This document shows, piece by piece, positions 8,459 through 16,037 of a stretch of 64,000 bases of DNA. A program made the position numbers and the translations under genes. The notes under the pieces were generated by a model. The model was not told where the DNA came from, did no database searches, and saw only the letters and a program-made list of their open reading frames with translations. Within the stretch, counting starts at the first letter, position 1; the number at the start of each line of letters is the position of its first letter. The DNA is from Eubacteriales bacterium (GTDB lineage Bacteria > Bacillota > Clostridia > Lachnospirales > Lachnospiraceae): contig JAUNDP010000001.1 in NCBI GenBank assembly GCA_030526005.1, positions 91,252 to 155,251 on the forward strand, given 5' to 3'.

Positions 8459-8596
8459 ATAGACTCCTTTCTTTTTGCTTTCTTTATGATATTTCTGGTA
8501 CAGATCCAAATCCAGTCCAGATTCCAGAATGTTTTCTGCGTTTTATTATACCAAAAAGAAAGCATGTATTCCAGACAAAATCCGTTTTAAAAAAGA

Positions 8597-8625
8597 TTGT
8601 CCTAAATTACAGGATATGGTACGAT
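8597..8625 (+). promoter_or_regulatory. Sigma-A promoter for the SagB-type gene
   Basis: TTGTCC (8597-8602), 17-bp spacer, TACGAT (8620-8625), 26 bp before the start codon at 8652, which has AAAAGGAGAG as ribosome binding site. Divergent from bceR. Confidence 0.7.
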
Positions 8626-8651
8626 GAAAGAAAAAGAAAAGGAGAGTAGTT

Positions 8652-9449
8652 ATGAATGAACAGACAAAATATCATTTGATGAAGCGCAGAGAAATCTTGA
8701 AAAGTTATTCTGCTCTGGATGCCGGATGGGAAGAGAGCGATGAATCTCAGTCAGTGGAGCAGCCAGAATTATTTTTAGAAAAATCGGATAATAGAATCGT
8801 TCTTCCGCCACATGAAGAAACACCGCTGTGTAATCTTTCTTTCACAGAGCTTTTAACGGCTCGTCAGAGCACACGATCATATGAGGATAAGGATATGACC
8901 ATGTCACAGCTTTCTTATCTTTTATGGGCAACACAGGGCGTACAAAAGGTGGTTGGGCGCAAGAAAAAAGCAGGATTCCGCACGGTACCGTCAGCCGGAT
9001 GCCGTCATGCGATAGAAACGTACCTTGTAATCAACCGTGTATCTGGGCTTCAGGCTGGATTATATCATTATCTGCCTTTGACACACGAATTGGAACTTCT
9101 GGATGAGCAATGTGATAAAAAGCTGGTGTTGGAAGCAGTGGAAGGTCAAAAATTTGCAGCAGAAGCGCCTGTTCTATTTTTATGGACGGCGGTTCCGTAT
9201 CGCATGGAATGGCGATATGTACAAAAAGCGATAAAGTATATCTTGCTGGATGCAGGCCATATTTGTGAAAATTTATATTTGGCGTGCGAAATGATTGGAT
9301 GCGGAGGATGTGCGATAGGGGCATACAACCAGGATGCAGCAGATGAATTGTTGATGCTTTCACCGGGACCTTCTGGAGAAAAAAGCTATGAATGTACTGT
9401 TTATGCGGCAGCAGTCGGTAGAAAAAAAGCGTCTGCAGAACAGAAATAG
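8652..9449 (+). CDS. SagB/ThcOx-type nitroreductase-family dehydrogenase
   Basis: 265 residues. The nitroreductase fold begins with the FMN-binding pattern TARQSTRSYEDKDMTMSQL and YLLWATQGV, followed by RTVPSAGCRHAIETYLVI and a C-terminal CAIGAYNQDAADELL. This architecture is that of SagB-type dehydrogenases, which in TOMM gene clusters oxidise azolines to azoles; stand-alone copies without cyclodehydratase partners, as here, are common in anaerobes and are likely general flavin-dependent reductases. No precursor peptide, SagC or SagD homologue is near. It is monocistronic with its own promoter. Exact substrate unknown. Confidence 0.85.
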   Translation: MNEQTKYHLMKRREILKSYSALDAGWEESDESQSVEQPELFLEKSDNRIVLPPHEETPLCNLSFTELLTARQSTRSYEDKDMTMSQLSYLLWATQGVQKVVGRKKKAGFRTVPSAGCRHAIETYLVINRVSGLQAGLYHYLPLTHELELLDEQCDKKLVLEAVEGQKFAAEAPVLFLWTAVPYRMEWRYVQKAIKYILLDAGHICENLYLACEMIGCGGCAIGAYNQDAADELLMLSPGPSGEKSYECTVYAAAVGRKKASAEQK

Positions 9450-9526
9450 CATTTTAAAAAGTGACGAAATCTTTTTGGCTTTTTCTTAATTTCTGGTAAA
9501 GATATGTCAAAATATCGTTTTTTTTG

Positions 9527-9555
9527 TTGACGCAGTTCTGAACGGATAGTAAAAT
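9527..9555 (+). promoter_or_regulatory. Sigma-A promoter for the C39-type peptidase gene
   Basis: TTGACG (9527-9532), 17-bp spacer, TAAAAT (9550-9555); about 67 bp before the ATG at 9623, which has GAGGAGGAA in front. Confidence 0.75.
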
Positions 9556-9622
9556 AGTAGAAGATTATCGGATAAAAAGTCAGATATGAAAACCGAAGAA
9601 ATGAATCAGAGGAGGAATTTGA

Positions 9623-10552
9623 ATGAGTAGTGGAAGAGGCAGAAAAAGAAAACGAAATAAGAAACATCCTTTTTATTTCGTTTTCTTTTTGGCACTCCTA
9701 TGTTGTATAGGTGGAGGATATTTTTTGATTCAAAAAAGTTCTTCCACTGTTCCAGATCCTGCTTTTGTGAGCTTGCCGGACGAAGATTCATCCCGTATGT
9801 CTGAGACGGAAGTTCAGGAGACTCAGGAAGCGCAAAATACCGTTCAGACAGAACAGATGGATGAATTGACAGCTTCTTTAAAGGAGATTGCTCAGACCTA
9901 CCCAGAGGCACAGACGATTTTAGATCATAAAGAGGATTATCCAGAAGACGTTTTAAAAATGCTGGCATTTAATGATGAGACACTGGAATTTGTCCTTGGA
10001 TATCCTGAAAAACATGGCATTCCAAGCGAAGCGTCCACAATCGGTACATTTGAATATGGTACCATTCCTCAATTATTTCAATGGGATGAAAGATGGGGAT
10101 ACCAAAGCTACGGCACAAGTGTAATTGCTGTAAATGGATGCGGTCCTACCGCTTTAGCTATGGTGGCAGCAGGACTGACCGGAGACGATTCCATTACGCC
10201 AGCCCGTGTAGCGGAATATGCGGAGGCTAACAATTATTACGTTGCCGGAGAGGGAACAAGTTGGAGTTTAATGTATGACGGATGTTATAATTTTGGTGTT
10301 GCCGGTACAGAACTGCAGTTGGTTGAGGATACGATCCGCAATGAACTTCTGATGGGGCACCCGATCATATGCAGTATGTGGCCCGGAGATTTCACAACAG
10401 ACGGCCATTTTATTGTATTAACAGAATGGACAGATGAAGGGATTAAAGTCAATGATCCAAACAGCAAGAGGAGAAGCGAACAGCTTTGGGATTACAGCAA
10501 GCTGGAAAGCCAGATCAGAAATCTGTGGTCTTATCATGCAGCGGAATATTGA
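9623..10552 (+). CDS. Membrane-anchored C39-like cysteine peptidase
   Basis: 309 residues: a very basic N-terminus, one transmembrane helix (about 17-37), an acidic Ser/Thr/Gln/Glu-rich linker, then a helical spacer and a papain-like C39 domain from about 145. Cys173 in NGCGPTALAM, His262 in DGHFIVL and the Asn277-Asp278 of VNDPN form the expected catalytic set. The topology puts the peptidase outside the cell. Proteins of this type are common in Clostridia and act on unknown extracellular or wall-associated substrates; unlike bacteriocin exporters there is no ABC transporter domain. The gene has its own promoter and a strong terminator. Confidence 0.85.
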   Translation: MSSGRGRKRKRNKKHPFYFVFFLALLCCIGGGYFLIQKSSSTVPDPAFVSLPDEDSSRMSETEVQETQEAQNTVQTEQMDELTASLKEIAQTYPEAQTILDHKEDYPEDVLKMLAFNDETLEFVLGYPEKHGIPSEASTIGTFEYGTIPQLFQWDERWGYQSYGTSVIAVNGCGPTALAMVAAGLTGDDSITPARVAEYAEANNYYVAGEGTSWSLMYDGCYNFGVAGTELQLVEDTIRNELLMGHPIICSMWPGDFTTDGHFIVLTEWTDEGIKVNDPNSKRRSEQLWDYSKLESQIRNLWSYHAAEY

Positions 10553-10590
10553 GAAAAAATAAATCTGGTTTGATTGTGATATCAATCGTC

Positions 10591-10633
10591 AAAAGAAGAA
10601 AAAGTAACCAAATATACTTTTTCTTCTTTTTTT
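10591..10633 (+). terminator. Rho-independent terminator after the C39-like gene
   Basis: Sixteen-bp perfect stem AAAAGAAGAAAAAGTA (10591-10606) / its complement (10615-10630), 8-nt loop, then further T. The A/T-rich stem can function in both directions. Confidence 0.8.
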
Positions 10634-10729
10634 GAGGAAATTCCTCTCTGTTTTTCAATAAGAAGATGTGGGAAGAAATTAACGTAATAATATTATGTAA
10701 ATTAAAAGCGTGGAGAAAAGGAGAAAAAT

Positions 10730-11089
10730 ATGGGTTGTCTCGGAAATTTATTATGGTTTTTATTAGGAGGCTGTCTTGGTGGGATTGCATGGTGCCTTGC
10801 AGGATGCCTTTGGTGTGTCACAATTATAGGGATTCCTGTGGGAATGCAGTGCTTTAAATTTGCAGGTCTTAGCTTTTTTCCGTTTGGGAAAGAAGTTGTA
10901 TACGGCGGTCATACAGGATCTCTTCTGTTGAATATTATATGGCTGATTGTTTCAGGAATTCCGCTTGCTGTCGGTTTTGCCATAGTTGGTATTATTTTGT
11001 GTATTACAATCATCGGGATTCCATTTGGAATGCAGCATTTTAAGTTAGCCAAGCTGGCTTTGATGCCATTTGGATCTGAAGTCCATTAA
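10730..11089 (+). CDS. YccF domain-containing inner-membrane protein
   Basis: 119 residues built from two repeats of the YccF domain: each has a hydrophobic helix pair followed by a TIIGIPxGMQxFK(L/F)A signature (first copy ITIIGIPVGMQ-type around residues 28-45, second copy around 84-104). About four membrane helices are predicted. The family is widespread and has no assigned biochemical function. AAAAGGAG precedes the ATG, and a strong bidirectional terminator lies directly behind. An upstream promoter is not convincing; TTAACG-17-TTAAAA (near 10680-10710) is the best candidate. Confidence 0.88.
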   Translation: MGCLGNLLWFLLGGCLGGIAWCLAGCLWCVTIIGIPVGMQCFKFAGLSFFPFGKEVVYGGHTGSLLLNIIWLIVSGIPLAVGFAIVGIILCITIIGIPFGMQHFKLAKLALMPFGSEVH

Positions 11090-11095
11090 AATCTG

Positions 11096-11143
11096 AAAAA
11101 AGGATCTCTTTCTTGTTTTAAATCAGGAGAGAGATCCTTTTTT
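11096..11143. terminator. Bidirectional terminator between yccF and the recombinase gene
   Basis: Stem AAAAAAGGATCTCTTTC / GAGAGAGATCCTTTTTT with a 13-nt loop. Serves the plus-strand yccF and the minus-strand tyrosine recombinase. Confidence 0.9.
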
Positions 11144-11178
11144 CAGGAAAGCTCAGGAAAGTGGAAGAGCAAGTGGAT

Positions 11179-12237
11179 TTAAGATTCACGAAGCTTTACA
11201 ACACGCGCTGCCATACGACGTTTTTCGTCTGACATAGCAGCATAGTGTTTTCGTGTCGTATTTACGTCTTTATGCCCTAAAACTTCAGCCACGAGATAAA
11301 TATCGCCTGTTCTCTGATAAAGAGCTGTACCGTAAGTACTGCGCAATTTATGCGGCGTGATTTTTTTTGTGGCAATGATCCCAGCCGTATACTTTTTTAC
11401 CATATTTTCGACAGCTTGTATCCCGATACGTTTATGTTGTGTAGACAGAAACAACGCCTGTTCATGTCCGCTCAGAGCAACCGCATTTTTTCGCTCATCC
11501 AGATAATCCCGAAGCGCCTGTTCTACTTCGGTTCCGAAATATACGACCATTTCGTTTCCTCCTTTTCGGATGATGCGAATGCCATTATTTTTGAAATCTA
11601 CATCCAAGATATCAAGTCCGACACATTCAGAAACACGGATGCCCGTTCCAAGAAGCAATGTGACAATAGCGATGTCTCGAAGTTTTGTCTTTTCATAATA
11701 TCGTTTTTTCTGACCGGTTAATTCATTGCCACAGTGTTCCATATATTCAAGAAGGGCAGCAGTCTCATCCTGATCAAGACGTACAATCGCTTTGTCATGC
11801 AGTTTAGGCATATTGATGAGAAGAGTAGGATTTTGAGTAATGAGCTGACGCTTATAAAAGTAGAGATAAAAGCTGCGCAGAGCAGACATTTTTCGTTTTA
11901 AACCACGTTCTTTGTTTATATGAAGTTCATTGTCAGATGACTCGTATACTTTTAAATATTCCTGATATTCTTCGATATCCACAACATCCAGCTGATCCAG
12001 AAGCGTGACTTTTAAATCTTGCATTGTATAATTTTTAAATGCCGGATTTTCAGATAAAAGATATCGGAAAAACAAACGAATATCATACGCGTAAGATATT
12101 CTTGTCTTTGTGGATGTCGTCGGTTCGATCGCTCGGAAATAATCTTTACAGAAAGGCGGCATGGTCTTTAAAATTTCTCTGAGACGAATGGTATTTTTTA
12201 TATCCATTTGTTCATGATAAGAGACGGATTTATTCAT
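11179..12237 (-). CDS. Tyrosine recombinase, XerS/XerC-like
   Basis: 352 residues. N-terminal SAM-like core-binding domain (about 20-145) and C-terminal catalytic domain with the complete set: Arg201 (GTGIRVSE), Lys225 (IRKGG), His296 and Arg299 (HKLRS), His322 (LGHKD) and nucleophile Tyr332 (KHYA). Length and the long N-terminal domain resemble the single-recombinase XerS type used for dimer resolution, but the family is also used by mobile elements; no phage or element genes surround it. It lies in a small block with lexA and a second, degenerate recombinase-fold protein, which suggests a chromosomal housekeeping role. It has its own promoter (12314-12341). Confidence 0.88.
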   Translation of the reverse strand: MNKSVSYHEQMDIKNTIRLREILKTMPPFCKDYFRAIEPTTSTKTRISYAYDIRLFFRYLLSENPAFKNYTMQDLKVTLLDQLDVVDIEEYQEYLKVYESSDNELHINKERGLKRKMSALRSFYLYFYKRQLITQNPTLLINMPKLHDKAIVRLDQDETAALLEYMEHCGNELTGQKKRYYEKTKLRDIAIVTLLLGTGIRVSECVGLDILDVDFKNNGIRIIRKGGNEMVVYFGTEVEQALRDYLDERKNAVALSGHEQALFLSTQHKRIGIQAVENMVKKYTAGIIATKKITPHKLRSTYGTALYQRTGDIYLVAEVLGHKDVNTTRKHYAAMSDEKRRMAARVVKLRES

Positions 12238-12277
12238 AAAAGCACTCCTTTTTCTATTTTTTTAATATCTATTGGAA

Positions 12278-12289
12278 AAACATGTGTTT
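12278..12289. promoter_or_regulatory. Possible LexA-like operator in the recombinase leader
   Basis: AAACATGTGTTT, a near-palindrome of the same form as AAACATTTGTTT in front of lexA (13826-13837). It lies about 20 bp downstream of the predicted start of transcription of the recombinase gene. Two differences from the Bacillus-type GAAC-N4-GTTC core; tentative. Confidence 0.3.
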
Positions 12290-12313
12290 GTCGTATAGAT
12301 CTTTCTCACTACT

Positions 12314-12341
12314 ATTGTATCTCAGACCGTATTTTTGTCAA
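12314..12341 (-). promoter_or_regulatory. Sigma-A promoter for the XerS-like recombinase
   Basis: Minus strand: TTGACA (12336-12341), 16-bp spacer, TACAAT (12314-12319). Perfect -35 and a good -10, about 70 bp before the start codon. Confidence 0.75.
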
Positions 12342-12362
12342 GTTTTTCTTATAAAAAACGGT

Positions 12363-12410
12363 AAAACCCCTCTGTATCCATGTTTATTCTGTGATACAGA
12401 GGGGTTTTAT
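12363..12410. terminator. Bidirectional terminator
   Basis: Perfect 16-bp stem AAAACCCCTCTGTATC (12363-12378) / GATACAGAGGGGTTTT (12393-12408), 14-nt loop. Ends the zinc-ribbon gene (minus strand) ahead of the recombinase promoter. Confidence 0.9.
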
Positions 12411-12422
12411 TTATCTTAAAAC

Positions 12423-13388
12423 TTATTTGTGACCTTTTCTTTGGAATATATTTTTGAATTTTCCAAACTCAGATCTTTTTTCATCGCCAAAAAACCATTC
12501 GTCGGAGTCATCATCCAGCATAGCTTCAAATTCACGATCCAGCTCAGAATCTTCATCAAAGACCGTATTTTTTCCGGATTTCTTTTTAGAAACTTTTTTT
12601 TCTGATTTTTCTGTGTGTCTGTCTTGTGTATGCTTTAAAAAATCTGTTTCAAGCGAAAGATCCTCATCCAGAAAATCCTCTTTCGTTTTCTCTTCTTCTT
12701 TTCTTTCTGGAGACATATATTTTTTTTGCTTTTTTATGAAAGAAAACTCTTCCCAGTCATCTTCATCGTCTTCTGCCTGCGAACGGGATGTTTTTTGCTC
12801 TGGCTGTTTTGGAATATCGTGAATGTCATTCTTGCTCTCTTCAAATAGTTCTTCCTGATCTTCTGTTCTTTCTCGACGTCTGCGGACTGTTTCCGGCTTT
12901 TCCTGTTTTTTCTTATTTTGACGTTTTTGAAGTCTTTTCTGATACTGAGCGAAATCAAAATCATCTTCCTCATCATAGACCTCGTCGTCATCATCCTCAA
13001 AGTTTGTCAAAAAGGATCTGTGCTTTTGAGAAGCTTTCTCTTCCTCTGCCCGCTCTCGTCTTTCTATCTTGCGTCTTTCGGGCCGTTTTGTCTCTGTTTC
13101 TGGTTTTTCCTCTAAAACTCGCCGTTTGCGAACAGGTCTCTCTTCTTTATCCAGTATATCGTCTGATTCTTCTGAAAAATCTTCTATTTTGTCTTTTTCA
13201 AGTTCTTCTTCTAAACTTTCCTCCTGATCAATTTCCACATAAAACATTTTTCCGCATCCGTGACAAAGGCATGGCAATATATTATCTTCCATGTCCTCTG
13301 GGTACATGGTAAATCCTTTGTCATGGCATTCCTTATTTGGACAGCGAATTGCGGCAACAAAACTGCCGAATTTTTCTCTCGTTGTCAT
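12423..13388 (-). CDS. Acidic, low-complexity protein with an N-terminal zinc ribbon
   Basis: 321 residues. Only the first 55 look folded: a zinc-ribbon-like pattern with Cys16-x4-Cys21 and Cys42-x2-Cys45 (plus Cys40). The rest is an extreme run of Glu, Asp, Lys and Arg with no predicted membrane segment, therefore probably disordered; repeated EEDD-type acidic patches alternate with basic KRRK patches. It is located between two recombinase-fold genes and lexA. No family name is recognised. Possibilities are a nucleic-acid- or protein-binding scaffold; nothing in the sequence decides this. Ribosome binding site GAGGAGA is suitable for the ATG at 13388. Confidence 0.7.
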   Translation of the reverse strand: MTTREKFGSFVAAIRCPNKECHDKGFTMYPEDMEDNILPCLCHGCGKMFYVEIDQEESLEEELEKDKIEDFSEESDDILDKEERPVRKRRVLEEKPETETKRPERRKIERRERAEEEKASQKHRSFLTNFEDDDDEVYDEEDDFDFAQYQKRLQKRQNKKKQEKPETVRRRRERTEDQEELFEESKNDIHDIPKQPEQKTSRSQAEDDEDDWEEFSFIKKQKKYMSPERKEEEKTKEDFLDEDLSLETDFLKHTQDRHTEKSEKKVSKKKSGKNTVFDEDSELDREFEAMLDDDSDEWFFGDEKRSEFGKFKNIFQRKGHK

Positions 13389-13634
13389 AGATTACTTGTC
13401 TCCTCTTTTCATTTACTTATGCTGATGCTCAAAATACGAATTTTAATCCATATTGATATCATTTCTGCTCCAAACATATCCGGTTTTTCGCTTTTACGCC
13501 AATACACTTTTTTTGCAGACATAACTTCCCGACCAGCTATCGGTACTTTCTCGAATATTATGTTATTTTATAACTTTTTCAGAGAGTTCCTACTTATTTT
13601 TTTGTTCATCTAAAATCGAAAATTACTCGGATTT

Positions 13635-13663
13635 ATTATAATACTTCTTTGAAAGTTCTTCAA
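13635..13663 (-). promoter_or_regulatory. Sigma-A promoter for the zinc-ribbon gene
   Basis: Minus strand: TTGAAG (13658-13663), 17-bp spacer, TATAAT (13635-13640). The start codon is about 245 bp downstream, so the transcript has a long untranslated leader. Confidence 0.65.
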
Positions 13664-13812
13664 CTGATTTTATCATAATTCATCGGATTGTTTTAGGCAT
13701 TTCTGCATATAAAGCCAGATTTTTACTTCTGTTTATCCAAAAAAAGAAAAGGATTATGCGAATATTTCCTTTTTTCTTTTTCTTACAATTTAAAGAACTA
13801 TTTATTCTGACA

Positions 13813-13864
13813 GAACAAATATTCTAAACATTTGTTTGAATTTTTACTATAGATATGATATAGT
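13813..13864 (+). promoter_or_regulatory. lexA promoter with SOS-box-like palindromes
   Basis: TTGAAT (13836-13841), 17-bp spacer, TATAGT (13859-13864). Two LexA-box-like sequences abut the -35: GAACAAATATTC (13813-13824; one mismatch from GAAC-N4-GTTC) and the perfect palindrome AAACATTTGTTT (13826-13837; two mismatches), which overlaps the -35. Autoregulation of lexA is the rule, so the position supports operator function; the exact LexA motif of this lineage is not known to me. Confidence 0.6.
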
Positions 13865-13890
13865 TAAAAAAAAGAGCTGGAGGTATACTT

Positions 13891-14514
13891 ATGGCGTATG
13901 GAAAAATAACAAAAAAACAGTCTGAAATTTTGGAATATATAAAAAATGAGATTTTAAACAGAGGCTTTCCACCTGCTGTTCGTGAAATATGTGATGCTGT
14001 TCATTTAAGATCTACTTCTTCGGTTCACTCCCATCTGGAATCACTCGAAAAAAATGGATATATAAGAAGAGACCCGACAAAGCCAAGAGCAATCGAGATT
14101 TTAGACGATAACTTTAATTTGGTTCGCCGCGAGATCATCAATGTGCCCGTCATGGGGAAAGTGGCTGCCGGATCTCCGATTCTTGCAGTTGAAAATGTAG
14201 ATGGATACTTTCCGATCCCTTCTGAATATATGCCAAAAGGAAAAACTACATTTATGCTGGAGGTAAAAGGAGAAAGCATGATTAATGCCGGCATTTTCAA
14301 TGGCGATAAAGTATTGGTACAGCAGCAGACAACTGCTGAAAACGGTGAAATGATTGTTGCTCTTGTGGAAGACTCCGCTACCGTAAAAACCTACTATAAA
14401 GAGGATGGCTATTATCGTCTTCAGCCGGAAAATGATCATATGTCTCCGATTATTGTCGATGGAGAATTAAAAATTCTCGGAAAGGTAATCGGTGTTTTTC
14501 GATTTTTTCAATGA
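13891..14514 (+). CDS. lexA: LexA repressor
   Basis: 207 residues, normal LexA length. N-terminal winged helix (about 1-65) with the STSSVHSHL recognition helix; self-cleavage site Ala93-Gly94 (VAAGSP); catalytic Ser129 (GESM) and Lys166 (ATVKTYY). LexA represses SOS genes and cleaves itself when RecA filaments form. GGAGG is 7 nt before the ATG. LexA-box-like palindromes overlap the promoter. Convergent with the degenerate recombinase-fold gene; the two 3' ends are separated by a 39-bp perfect palindrome. Confidence 0.97.
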   Translation: MAYGKITKKQSEILEYIKNEILNRGFPPAVREICDAVHLRSTSSVHSHLESLEKNGYIRRDPTKPRAIEILDDNFNLVRREIINVPVMGKVAAGSPILAVENVDGYFPIPSEYMPKGKTTFMLEVKGESMINAGIFNGDKVLVQQQTTAENGEMIVALVEDSATVKTYYKEDGYYRLQPENDHMSPIIVDGELKILGKVIGVFRFFQ

Positions 14515-14557
14515 AAATGTTGCTGGTTCTGAAAAAGCAAAGATTCGGTATTTATAG

Positions 14558-14596
14558 CATATGAGTTTACATAATTTTTTTATGTAAACTCATATG
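14558..14596. repeat. 39-bp perfect palindrome with dif-like arms
   Basis: Seventeen-bp arms (14558-14574 and 14580-14596) around a TTTTT centre. The inner 11 bases of each arm read TTATGTAAACT outward, which equals the XerD-side arm of the Bacillus-type dif site as I remember it; the centre is 5 nt instead of 6. It lies between lexA and a recombinase-fold gene. Neither strand has a proper U-tract directly after the stem, so it is not a typical terminator, although a bidirectional terminator of convergent genes is the alternative. Confidence 0.85.
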
Positions 14597-14614
14597 GCTT
14601 TTAACCTATCTTTT

Positions 14615-15520
14615 TTATCTTTCGGGCGGAAGAACAATCATCTTAATCAAATTTGTAGCATTTTCTTTGATATCTGTCTGAAAATCGTCATTTTCATACC
14701 GTTTTATGTGCATTTGAGTAATCCGTATCTGCTCCGCCACCTGATCGTCTTTTGCCCCATACGCGTATAATGTGCCGGCGTAAGCGCTTCTTAAATCCAT
14801 CGCACTGTAATCAGAAACCCCTGCCTTTTTTGTGATTTTACGCATCATACGGTGAAGATACATCGTATTTAATGGATTCCCTCTGCCATTAAAAAAATAA
14901 TACTCATGATCCTCTCTTGTTTTCTCATAACGCTTCAAAATTTCAGCCACATCCTGTGGGATATAGACAACTTCTTTTTTTTCACGCAGAATCAGATATC
15001 TTTCTCCTTCTTTTTCTACAAAATCCCCTGGTTTTATGGCACAGACATCTGTAGAAAGCAATCCCATCCGATAAAACAGAACTAAAATTGCGTATGTCAT
15101 ATCATCTTCTTCTGCTGCCCTTAACATTTTATCAAGATCTTCAATCGGAAAAACTTCTTTTACGCTATCCTCTTTGTCAAAATAGATGAGATAACTGTAA
15201 AAATAATCTTGAAAAGAACTTGGTATCTCATAATCATCTTTTTGCTGTAATATAAAGTCTGCAAAGGCGTGCAGCTCTTTTAGCTTTTTCTCCAGCGTCT
15301 TGCTCCGTATCTGCTGATCTTCCACTCTTTTTTTCATCGTTTGATAATATTGCTCTGCATCCTGTTGCTGTATAGCCAGAAAATCTTTCTGTATGATATC
15401 AAGAAATTCGTTTAAATCTCCAAAATAAGTCTCACTCGTCTTATCGTTTCGAAAATGACGAGTAAATCTCTCCCAGATCATAGTTGTTGTGACTGACAAG
15501 TAAACACTTGGCTCCCTCAT
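14615..15520 (-). CDS. Degenerate tyrosine-recombinase-fold protein
   Basis: 301 residues, recognisable as the phage-integrase fold: N-terminal helical domain (to about 120) and a C-terminal domain in which the motif order can be aligned with the recombinase at 11179. Aligned catalytic positions: first Arg is lost (MGLLSTD, Leu155 region), the HxxR His is Met241 with Arg244 kept (MDLRS), the LGH His is Ile267, and Tyr275 (KRYEN) is kept. With three catalytic residues missing it is unlikely to recombine DNA on its own; it may bind DNA or a partner recombinase. The frame is intact over 301 codons, so it appears to be under selection rather than a decaying pseudogene. Start is preceded by an AAGGTG-type site. 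Confidence 0.75.
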   Translation of the reverse strand: MREPSVYLSVTTTMIWERFTRHFRNDKTSETYFGDLNEFLDIIQKDFLAIQQQDAEQYYQTMKKRVEDQQIRSKTLEKKLKELHAFADFILQQKDDYEIPSSFQDYFYSYLIYFDKEDSVKEVFPIEDLDKMLRAAEEDDMTYAILVLFYRMGLLSTDVCAIKPGDFVEKEGERYLILREKKEVVYIPQDVAEILKRYEKTREDHEYYFFNGRGNPLNTMYLHRMMRKITKKAGVSDYSAMDLRSAYAGTLYAYGAKDDQVAEQIRITQMHIKRYENDDFQTDIKENATNLIKMIVLPPER

Positions 15521-15604
15521 AAAAGCACCTTCTTTCCAAAAGAAATCAAAATTTATAATACAACCATTGTATCATAAAACATTTTTCGTAAAAATACAAC
15601 TTTC

Positions 15605-15636
15605 AAAAAAACGGCACAGCTTCTGCTGCACCGTTT
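15605..15636 (-). terminator. Terminator of the obgE-yhbY-nadD-yqeK-rsfS operon
   Basis: Minus strand stem ACGGTGCAGC / GCTGTGCCGT with two G-U pairs, AGAA loop, then seven T-type positions. 36 bp after rsfS. Confidence 0.85.
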
Positions 15637-15671
15637 CCATCTCTTATAGTATTTTTTAAATTTCTTATCTG

Positions 15672-16037
15672 TTATTCTCTTTCCAGTTCTTCCAATGTCA
15701 TTGTTTTGCCATCTCTCCAAATACGTTCTAAATCATAGAAAAGACGGTTTTCCGAATCAAAAACATGGACGATAACATCGCCGTAATCCAATAAGATCCA
15801 GTTTGCAGTCTGATATCCCTCTACCTGTTTTGCAGGATGTCCAGCCTTTGTCAATTTCTCGTCTACATTGTCAACAAGAGCCTGTACTTGATTTTTATTT
15901 GTACCGCTGGCAATAATAAAATAATCAGCAAGAACAGATACCTCTTGGATATCAATGATCGTAATATCTACTGCTTTCTTTTCATCTAATGCTTCATAGG
16001 CAATTTTTGCCATTTCTTTTGATATAAGATGTCCCAT
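15672..16037 (-). CDS. rsfS: Ribosome silencing factor
   Basis: 121 residues, complete. RsfS (Iojap family) binds ribosomal protein L14 and blocks subunit joining during nutrient limitation. Family pattern KKAVDITIIDIQEVSVLADYF-like start, FIIASGTNKNQVQAL and the WILLDYGDVIVHVF block are readable (quoted in parts only). It follows yqeK directly (the ATG of rsfS is adjacent to the yqeK stop), matching the usual nadD-yqeK-rsfS order of Firmicutes, and ends the operon. Confidence 0.95.
   Translation of the reverse strand: MGHLISKEMAKIAYEALDEKKAVDITIIDIQEVSVLADYFIIASGTNKNQVQALVDNVDEKLTKAGHPAKQVEGYQTANWILLDYGDVIVHVFDSENRLFYDLERIWRDGKTMTLEELERE

Larger units (their letters stand above)
13389..13890. 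other. 502-bp intergenic region between zinc-ribbon gene and lexA
   Basis: AT-rich. Holds a minus-strand promoter (13635-13663) that leaves a leader of about 240 nt before the zinc-ribbon gene, and the lexA promoter/operator region (13813-13864). No small gene with a ribosome binding site and no clear folded RNA is seen in the long leader, although its length is unusual. Confidence 0.6.

Noticed and set aside
8652-9449. TOMM (thiazole/oxazole-modified peptide) biosynthesis cluster
   Set aside because: Only a SagB-like dehydrogenase is present; no cyclodehydratase, docking protein, precursor peptide or exporter nearby.
9623-10552. Bacteriocin-processing exporter
   Set aside because: The C39 domain is not joined to ABC transporter domains and there is no leader-peptide gene nearby.
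12788-13312. 174-codon plus-strand frame
   Set aside because: Antisense shadow of the highly biased zinc-ribbon gene; no ribosome binding site, composition follows from the complementary strand.
11179-15520. Integrated phage or genomic island
   Set aside because: Two recombinase-fold genes are present, but no phage structural, replication or att-type duplicated sequences; lexA and housekeeping genes surround them.
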